Positions 5,379-8,735 of a DNA stretch of 8,735 nt are shown here, in pieces (the first letter of the stretch is position 1; every line of letters begins with the position of its first letter). The notes beneath the pieces were generated by a model. The model ran no database searches, was not told the origin of the DNA, and saw only the letters and a program-made list of their open reading frames with translations. Both the position numbers and the translations under genes were made by a program. Origin of the DNA: Microcaldota archaeon (lineage in GTDB: Archaea; Micrarchaeota; Micrarchaeia; Anstonellales; Bilamarchaeaceae); contig DAOVFD010000040.1 in NCBI GenBank assembly GCA_030668565.1, forward strand, positions 1-8,735, given 5' to 3'.

Positions 5379-5950
5379 ATAAGCCTGATTTTCACTTCCC
5401 GAAAACCTTGGAAAAACTCAAGCGAGGCGGACCTGCAGTTACACTGCCAAAAGATGCAGGCATGGTCATAGCTTATTCAGGAATAGGAAAAGATTCCAAG
5501 GTCGTTGAACTCGGCACAGGAACCGGTTTCATGACAGTTCAGCTTGCAAATATAGTGAAGGAGGTAATTACCTATGAAAAAAGAAGGGAATTTGCAGAGC
5601 TTGCCAAACAGAACATAAAGAAAGCGGGATTAAACAATGTTGTAATAAAGGAGCAGGATGTCCTCAAAGGATTTGATGACGAAGATGTCGACCTTGTTTT
5701 CTGCGATATTGCTGAGGCGGAGAAGATAGTCGAAAATGCGTATTCTATATTGAAGAAAGACGGTTGTTTTGCTGCCCATTGCCTTAATATAGAACAGGCA
5801 AAATCCCTGTTTCTCGAATTAAAAAAACATTTCAAGGATGTTTTCATGACAGAATGCATGACAAGAGAATACGAAGTACGTGATTTCGGCACCAGGCCAC
5901 AGCATTTCGGTCTAATGCATACTGCCTATCTGGTTTTCGCAAAGAAATAA
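5375..5950 (+). CDS. Trm61/TrmI-like SAM-dependent methyltransferase, short form
   Basis: The nearest recognisable family is the Trm61/TrmI group, which makes 1-methyladenosine at tRNA positions 57/58. Supporting blocks are VTLPKDAGMVIAYSGIG (22-38), SAM motif I VELGTGTG (44-51), acidic E68 in motif II, D95 in EQDVLKG, motif IV DLVFCDIAEAE (106-116), and a C-terminal MHTAYLVFAKK (181-191) very like the family's last strand. At 191 residues it is about 60 shorter than typical archaeal TrmI; the N-terminal small domain is essentially absent, and motif IV lacks the prolines usual in D-L-P-x-P. The ATGA overlap with purE shows an operon and fixes the start. A tRNA substrate is likely but inferred. 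A different RNA or protein substrate is possible. Confidence 0.75.
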   Translation: MNKPDFHFPKTLEKLKRGGPAVTLPKDAGMVIAYSGIGKDSKVVELGTGTGFMTVQLANIVKEVITYEKRREFAELAKQNIKKAGLNNVVIKEQDVLKGFDDEDVDLVFCDIAEAEKIVENAYSILKKDGCFAAHCLNIEQAKSLFLELKKHFKDVFMTECMTREYEVRDFGTRPQHFGLMHTAYLVFAKK

Positions 5951-5957
5951 GAAAAAC
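5943..5957 (-). terminator. Possible T-rich terminator of the tRNA-Leu transcript
   Basis: Reading the - strand after the hairpin, the sequence becomes GGTTTTTCTTATTTCTTT. Archaeal termination typically occurs at runs of T. This tract lies about 50-60 bases beyond the tRNA 3' end and just inside the end of the convergent Trm61-like gene. Confidence 0.35.
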
Positions 5958-5967
5958 CGCAAGTCGA

Positions 5968-6000
5968 TGCAACAACCGAAGTTTACACTAAGTTGTTGCA
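5968..6000 (-). other. Strong RNA hairpin directly 3' of tRNA-Leu (trailer, terminator or small RNA)
   Basis: TGCAACAAC (5968-5976) and GTTGTTGCA (5992-6000) are perfect inverted repeats. Read as - strand RNA the stem gains a U-G pair (5991/5977), then a small internal loop, then AGU/ACU closing a GUAA (GNRA-type) tetraloop at 5983-5986. On the + strand the U-G pair becomes A-C and no GNRA loop forms, so the structure fits the - strand better. It begins four bases after the tRNA's last base. On the + strand it starts 17 bases after the stop of the Trm61-like gene. Confidence 0.6.
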
Positions 6001-6003
6001 AAA

Positions 6004-6117
6004 TGCAGGAGAAAGGATTCGAACCTTCGTAGACGCTAGGTCAATAGATTTCCCAACGCACAATCGCGAAAGGAACGATCTTGAGTCTATCGCGTTTGAC
6101 CACTCCGCCACTCCTGC
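6004..6117 (-). tRNA. tRNA-Leu (anticodon CAA), with a 30-base intron
   Basis: The mature tRNA would be 84 bases. The acceptor arm is GCAGGAG with CTCCTGC, the D stem GCG with CGC carries a G-G in its loop (AGTGGTCAAA), the anticodon stem ATAGA pairs with TCTAT, and the loop CTCAAGA gives anticodon CAA. A 15-base variable arm contains GAC/GTC, and the T arm is GAAGG-TTCGAAT-CCTTT. The long variable arm, the CAA anticodon and discriminator A73 (complement of 6004) all identify leucine, read at UUG codons; a serine tRNA is excluded by the anticodon and A73. CCA is not encoded, so it must be added. The anticodon stem closes only if an intron is removed. Transcription runs from the A+T-rich gap shared with the R15P isomerase gene. 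Confidence 0.93.
6050..6079 (-). other. tRNA-Leu intron between positions 37 and 38
   Basis: This 30-base insert follows CTCAAG of the anticodon loop and ends before ATCTAT. The intron contains TTGGG, which can pair with CTCAA of the anticodon loop, leaving AAA as a 3-base 3' bulge and GAU on the other side. That resembles the bulge-helix-bulge cut by archaeal tRNA splicing endonuclease, although the central helix has five pairs (one U-G) and so is not the strict 3-4-3 form. The exact cut is ambiguous by three bases because ATC occurs at both junctions. Confidence 0.85.
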
Positions 6118-6170
6118 AGGATATTATTCTTCAAATATACCTTTTTATTTCTATTTTCTGTTATAAGAGT
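6118..6170. promoter_or_regulatory. Shared divergent promoter gap, tRNA-Leu (-) and R15P isomerase (+)
   Basis: This 53-base gap is strongly A+T-rich. For the + gene, TTTTTATTT (6142-6150) is centred about 25 bases before the ATG at 6171, consistent with leaderless transcription. For the tRNA, AAATAAAAAG on the - strand (about 6141-6150) is placed to start transcription a few bases before the mature 5' end. A second A+T block, TATATTT on the - strand (6133-6139), lies too close to the tRNA for a standard TATA box. Which bases serve which gene is uncertain. Confidence 0.4.
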
Positions 6171-7094
6171 ATGCATTCGGACATTAAAAAGATTATAAGA
6201 GATATAAAGTCTCTTAAGATTCAGGGGGCAAGGAATGTTGCAAAGGCATCTGTAAAAGCATTAATCATCCATGCAGAACACTCAAAGGCTTCAACTCCGA
6301 GAGCTTTCTATAATGAGGTAAAAAAGCTTAGTGCCGTTCTTGCCGGGACAAGGCCCACTGAACCCATGATGAGGAATGCCCTGGATAGCGCAGTCAAGTT
6401 TCTTTACATAGAGATAAAAGGCAGGCAAACTGCAAAAACAGTGAAGAGGAGGTTCAAAGAAAAGCAGAAAGCATATCTGAAGAAAGTTGATGCTGATACT
6501 AAAAGATTGTTCGAATACGGTGCAAAACTCATTCCCAAAGACGCTCTTGTTATTACTCATTGTCATTCTTCTACAGTAACCGGCATACTCAAAAAAGCAA
6601 AAAGCAAGAAAATCAAAGTAATTGCATGCGAGACGAGGCCGAGGTATCAGGGAAGGATAACTGCAAAGGAGCTTGCAAATGCAGGAATAGACACGACCAT
6701 TGTAGTTGACGGTGCGATGAATCTTTACATGAAGAAGGCGGACCTTGTAATGGTTGGTGCGGATTCAATAACTTCAAGAGGGGATTTGATTAACAAAGTC
6801 GGAACGAGCACGCTTGCACACATCGCAAAGATGCATGATACCTCATTTTATTCCGCAGCAGAGCTCTCAAAATACAGTGCGATGACATTCTATGGTGAAA
6901 GGGAAAAAATAGAACAGAGGAGTCCGAAAGAAGTTTGGGAAAAACCGCCTAAGAAAGTAAAAATCAGCAACCCAGCATTCGATGTAACTTCTGCTAAATA
7001 CATTAATGCTTACATAACTGAAATGGGGGTTATACCTCCCCCTGCCTTCTTCACGCTTGCCACGAAGAGGCTGGGGATAAAGATATACAGGTGA
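6171..7094 (+). CDS. e2b2: Ribose-1,5-bisphosphate isomerase
   Basis: This enzyme converts ribose-1,5-bisphosphate to ribulose-1,5-bisphosphate in the archaeal AMP pathway, feeding type III RuBisCO. It belongs to the eIF2B-alpha/methylthioribose-1-phosphate isomerase fold. From the ATG at 6171 it has 307 residues, close to the Thermococcus enzyme. Visible marks are KIQGARNVAKAS (16-27), the catalytic cysteine C131 in ITHCHSS, the phosphate-binding CETRPRYQGRITAKEL (153-168), the catalytic aspartate D198 in VGADSI, and INKVGTS (207-213). These match C133 and D202 of the T. kodakarensis isomerase. The frame stays open upstream to a TTG at 6081, but that lies inside the tRNA gene and adds no conserved sequence. 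The next gene is AMP phosphorylase, which makes its substrate, and that strongly favours this over a translation factor or methylthioribose isomerase role. Confidence 0.92.
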   Translation: MHSDIKKIIRDIKSLKIQGARNVAKASVKALIIHAEHSKASTPRAFYNEVKKLSAVLAGTRPTEPMMRNALDSAVKFLYIEIKGRQTAKTVKRRFKEKQKAYLKKVDADTKRLFEYGAKLIPKDALVITHCHSSTVTGILKKAKSKKIKVIACETRPRYQGRITAKELANAGIDTTIVVDGAMNLYMKKADLVMVGADSITSRGDLINKVGTSTLAHIAKMHDTSFYSAAELSKYSAMTFYGEREKIEQRSPKEVWEKPPKKVKISNPAFDVTSAKYINAYITEMGVIPPPAFFTLATKRLGIKIYR

Positions 7095-7095
7095 T
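7090..7095 (+). promoter_or_regulatory. Shine-Dalgarno sequence of AMP phosphorylase, containing the upstream stop codon
   Basis: GGTGAT is followed by four bases and ATG at 7100. The TGA inside it (7092-7094) is the stop codon of the isomerase gene. A ribosome finishing the first gene therefore stops on the start signal of the second, which should couple their translation. The in-frame GTG at 7091 lies within this site and is less likely as a start. Confidence 0.65.
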
Positions 7096-7099
7096 TATT

Positions 7100-8707
7100 A
7101 TGGTTAAAAAGAAAAAAGTAGAAAAAAAAGAGACCATTAAGGAAACCAACTTTGTTGAAAGTGAAAAGAAAAAAGTAGATGTCTGGAAATACAAGAAATA
7201 CATCTGTAAGGTAAAACCAATTGGAATATCTGCAGGGGGAAAGAATATTATCATCCTGAATAAGGAGCAGGCGCATGGCCATGATATTTACGTCGGTTAC
7301 AGAACTGAGATGAAAGTAAAGGACAAGAAAATAGTCGGCATTGTTGACGTCAGCGAGGAATTGATAAAAAGCGGCGAAGTCGGGGTGTATAAGGATTTTG
7401 CAAAAGAATACGGACTTAGGTCAGGACAGGAAGTTGAGATAATACATATGGACAGGCCGGCATCAATCGGTTACATCAAGAAAAAACTGGACAAAGGGAC
7501 GTTGGATGAGGCCCAGATATATACCATCGTGCAGGAAATCATGAATAACAAATTAAGTGAGGTTGAGACCTCTGCGTTCATTACAGGCACTTACATAAAC
7601 GGTCTTTCCGATACTGAGATAATTGCACTTACGAACGCAACTGTAAAATCAGGAGATACGCTTAGCCTCGGTAAAAAAATGGTTATTGATAAGCACTGCA
7701 TAGGAGGCGTTGCGGGAAACAGGACCACAATGGTTGTTACTCCGATAATAGCGGCTGCAGGACTTTATATGCCAAAAACCTCATCGCGTGCGATAACAAG
7801 CGCTTCAGGAACCTCGGATACGATGGAAGTTCTTGCAAACGTAACCTTCAATATGGAGGAGCTTAAGAAAATAGTTCTCAAGACAAAAGGGGCAATGGTC
7901 TGGGGGGGAGGAATGAAACTCGCTCCTGTTGACGACAAATTAATCAGAATAAGGCATCCGCTCAGCCTCGACCCCGAAGGAATGCTTCTTGCAAGCATTC
8001 TTGCCAAAAAGAAAAGTGTTGGTGCAAAATATGTAATGATAGACATTCCTGTAGGTCGTGGGGTCAAGGTCCATTCCTACCAGCAGGGAGAAGAACTCGG
8101 AAAACATTTCATAAGTATAGGCGCTGACCTTGGAATGAAGGTGGAAGTTCTTATTACCGATGGTGCAGAACCCGTAGGCCATGGCGTAGGCCCTTCACTT
8201 GAATGTATAGATGTTCTTAATGTGCTCAACGGCAAAGGTCCTGAAGACTTAAGACACAAGAGTCTGCTCATGGCAGGAAAACTGTTTGAGCTTTGCGGAA
8301 AGGTTGATAAAGGTGCAGGATATTCTGCTGCTGAAAACCTCATAGCAACCGGAAAAGCGATGAACAAATTCATGGAGATAGTGGAAGCACAGGGAGGTAA
8401 TCCGAAAGTAAGAGTGGATGACTTACCTATAGGAAAATACTCCCATACGATCAAGTCAAAAGTGAGCGGTGCAATATTCCATATAGACAACAAGAGTATC
8501 TCAAAGATTGCAAGGATAGCGGGTTCTCCTAAAATGAAGGAAGCAGGAATACTGCTCCACAAGACAAGGGGAAGCAGGGTTGAAGTAGGGGATTCCTTAT
8601 TCACAATATATTCTGACAGGGAGGATTTGCTTGGTTATGCAATAAAAGCGCTTGAGAAGCTTGAACCAATTGAGATGAGAAGAATGCTCCTTGGAACGAT
8701 GGAGTAA
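7100..8707 (+). CDS. deoA: AMP phosphorylase
   Basis: AMP phosphorylase splits AMP (and in studied archaea CMP and UMP) with phosphate to give the base and ribose-1,5-bisphosphate, the first step of the archaeal AMP pathway. The 535-residue protein shows the archaeal branch of the thymidine phosphorylase family: a strand-rich N-terminal domain (about 33-120), then the helical/phosphate-binding core with KHCIGGVAGNRTT (198-210), TSSRAITSASGTSDTMEV (227-244), and GGGMKLAPVDD (269-279), and a C-terminal domain with the glycine-rich KGAGYSAAENLIATG (404-418). The SSRAITS-GTSD form separates it from bacterial thymidine phosphorylases. It is about 30 residues longer than typical (~503) because of a lysine/glutamate-rich N-terminal tail, opening MVKKKKVEKKE. 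It is coupled to the isomerase gene through a shared stop and ribosome-binding site. Confidence 0.95.
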   Translation: MVKKKKVEKKETIKETNFVESEKKKVDVWKYKKYICKVKPIGISAGGKNIIILNKEQAHGHDIYVGYRTEMKVKDKKIVGIVDVSEELIKSGEVGVYKDFAKEYGLRSGQEVEIIHMDRPASIGYIKKKLDKGTLDEAQIYTIVQEIMNNKLSEVETSAFITGTYINGLSDTEIIALTNATVKSGDTLSLGKKMVIDKHCIGGVAGNRTTMVVTPIIAAAGLYMPKTSSRAITSASGTSDTMEVLANVTFNMEELKKIVLKTKGAMVWGGGMKLAPVDDKLIRIRHPLSLDPEGMLLASILAKKKSVGAKYVMIDIPVGRGVKVHSYQQGEELGKHFISIGADLGMKVEVLITDGAEPVGHGVGPSLECIDVLNVLNGKGPEDLRHKSLLMAGKLFELCGKVDKGAGYSAAENLIATGKAMNKFMEIVEAQGGNPKVRVDDLPIGKYSHTIKSKVSGAIFHIDNKSISKIARIAGSPKMKEAGILLHKTRGSRVEVGDSLFTIYSDREDLLGYAIKALEKLEPIEMRRMLLGTME

Positions 8708-8710
8708 TCG

Positions 8711-8719
8711 TTTATAAAT
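8711..8719 (+). promoter_or_regulatory. TATA-like box for a gene beyond the right edge
   Basis: TTTATAAAT begins four bases after the AMP phosphorylase stop. A transcription start about 26 bases on would fall just past the end of the window, so it may serve the next + strand gene. Confidence 0.45.
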
Positions 8720-8735
8720 TCTTTCTCTCCTTTTT
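8719..8735 (+). terminator. Pyrimidine-rich tract, possible terminator of the AMP-pathway unit
   Basis: The + strand from 8719 to the window edge is almost entirely T and C (TTCTTTCTCTCC followed by a T run). Archaeal polymerase tends to stop in such T-rich stretches. It is cut by the window end, so its full length is unknown. Confidence 0.4.

Noticed and set aside
6004..6117. tRNA-Ser, because of the long variable arm
   Set aside because: The loop CTCAAGA gives anticodon CAA and the discriminator base is A, both leucine features; a serine tRNA would have a serine anticodon and usually G73.
5968..6117. Integration (att) site at the tRNA 3' end
   Set aside because: Neither the tRNA 3' half nor the hairpin sequence is repeated elsewhere in the window, and no integrase is present. 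The repeated TGCAGGAG/CTCCTGCA is just the acceptor stem.
6081..6170. 30-residue N-terminal extension of R15P isomerase from TTG 6081
   Set aside because: It runs through the tRNA-Leu gene and its promoter on the other strand, and the family's N-terminus fits the ATG at 6171.
8077..8604. Open frame of 175 codons on the - strand inside AMP phosphorylase
   Set aside because: It is fully antisense to a strongly conserved gene, and its product is rich in S, P and L in the way antisense translations usually are.
1..8735. CRISPR array, insertion sequence or transposase
   Set aside because: No regularly spaced repeats, no terminal inverted repeats around an open frame, and no transposase or recombinase motifs were seen on either strand.

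Overview
The window is archaeal. It carries an archaeal-type RNase P protein (Rnp2/Pop5), a ribose-1,5-bisphosphate isomerase and an AMP phosphorylase of the archaeal AMP pathway, a tRNA-Leu interrupted just 3' of the anticodon, and TATA-like boxes placed 26-29 bases before many start codons, as in leaderless archaeal transcripts. The lineage cannot be fixed from the sequence. The moderate A+T content and the shortened or lineage-specific proteins would suit an uncultured euryarchaeote or a DPANN-type genome, but that is inference.

Layout. Positions 1-98 hold the last 31 codons of an unidentified + strand gene. From 247 to 2472 there is a + strand run: RNase HI, a MntA-HepT (MNT-HEPN) toxin-antitoxin pair, and an SPPY-type SAM-dependent methyltransferase. 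The toxin-antitoxin pair lies between two copies of the 3' end of the RNase HI gene. The second copy would restore a 4-base ATGA overlap between RNase HI and the methyltransferase, so the pair looks like an insertion into an older two-gene unit. A 185-residue orphan protein follows, with its own promoter. Next comes a YchF/Obg-related GTPase with a TGS domain, followed one base later by cutA.

The rnp2 gene is on the - strand. It overlaps the cutA tail by 20 bases and is divergent from purE across only 35 bases, where the two promoters interlock. The purE-like gene, which lacks a usual active-site histidine, overlaps a short Trm61-like methyltransferase by 4 bases. An intron-containing tRNA-Leu(CAA) on the - strand follows, with a strong hairpin directly 3' of it.

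The right third is a two-gene unit for AMP salvage: R15P isomerase, then AMP phosphorylase. In characterised archaea, AMP phosphorylase makes ribose-1,5-bisphosphate from AMP, the isomerase converts it to ribulose-1,5-bisphosphate, and type III RuBisCO makes 3-phosphoglycerate. No RuBisCO gene is in the window. Two start-site patterns recur: a TATA-like box about 27 bases before ATG (leaderless), or GGTGAT/GTGAT followed by four bases and ATG (Shine-Dalgarno led).
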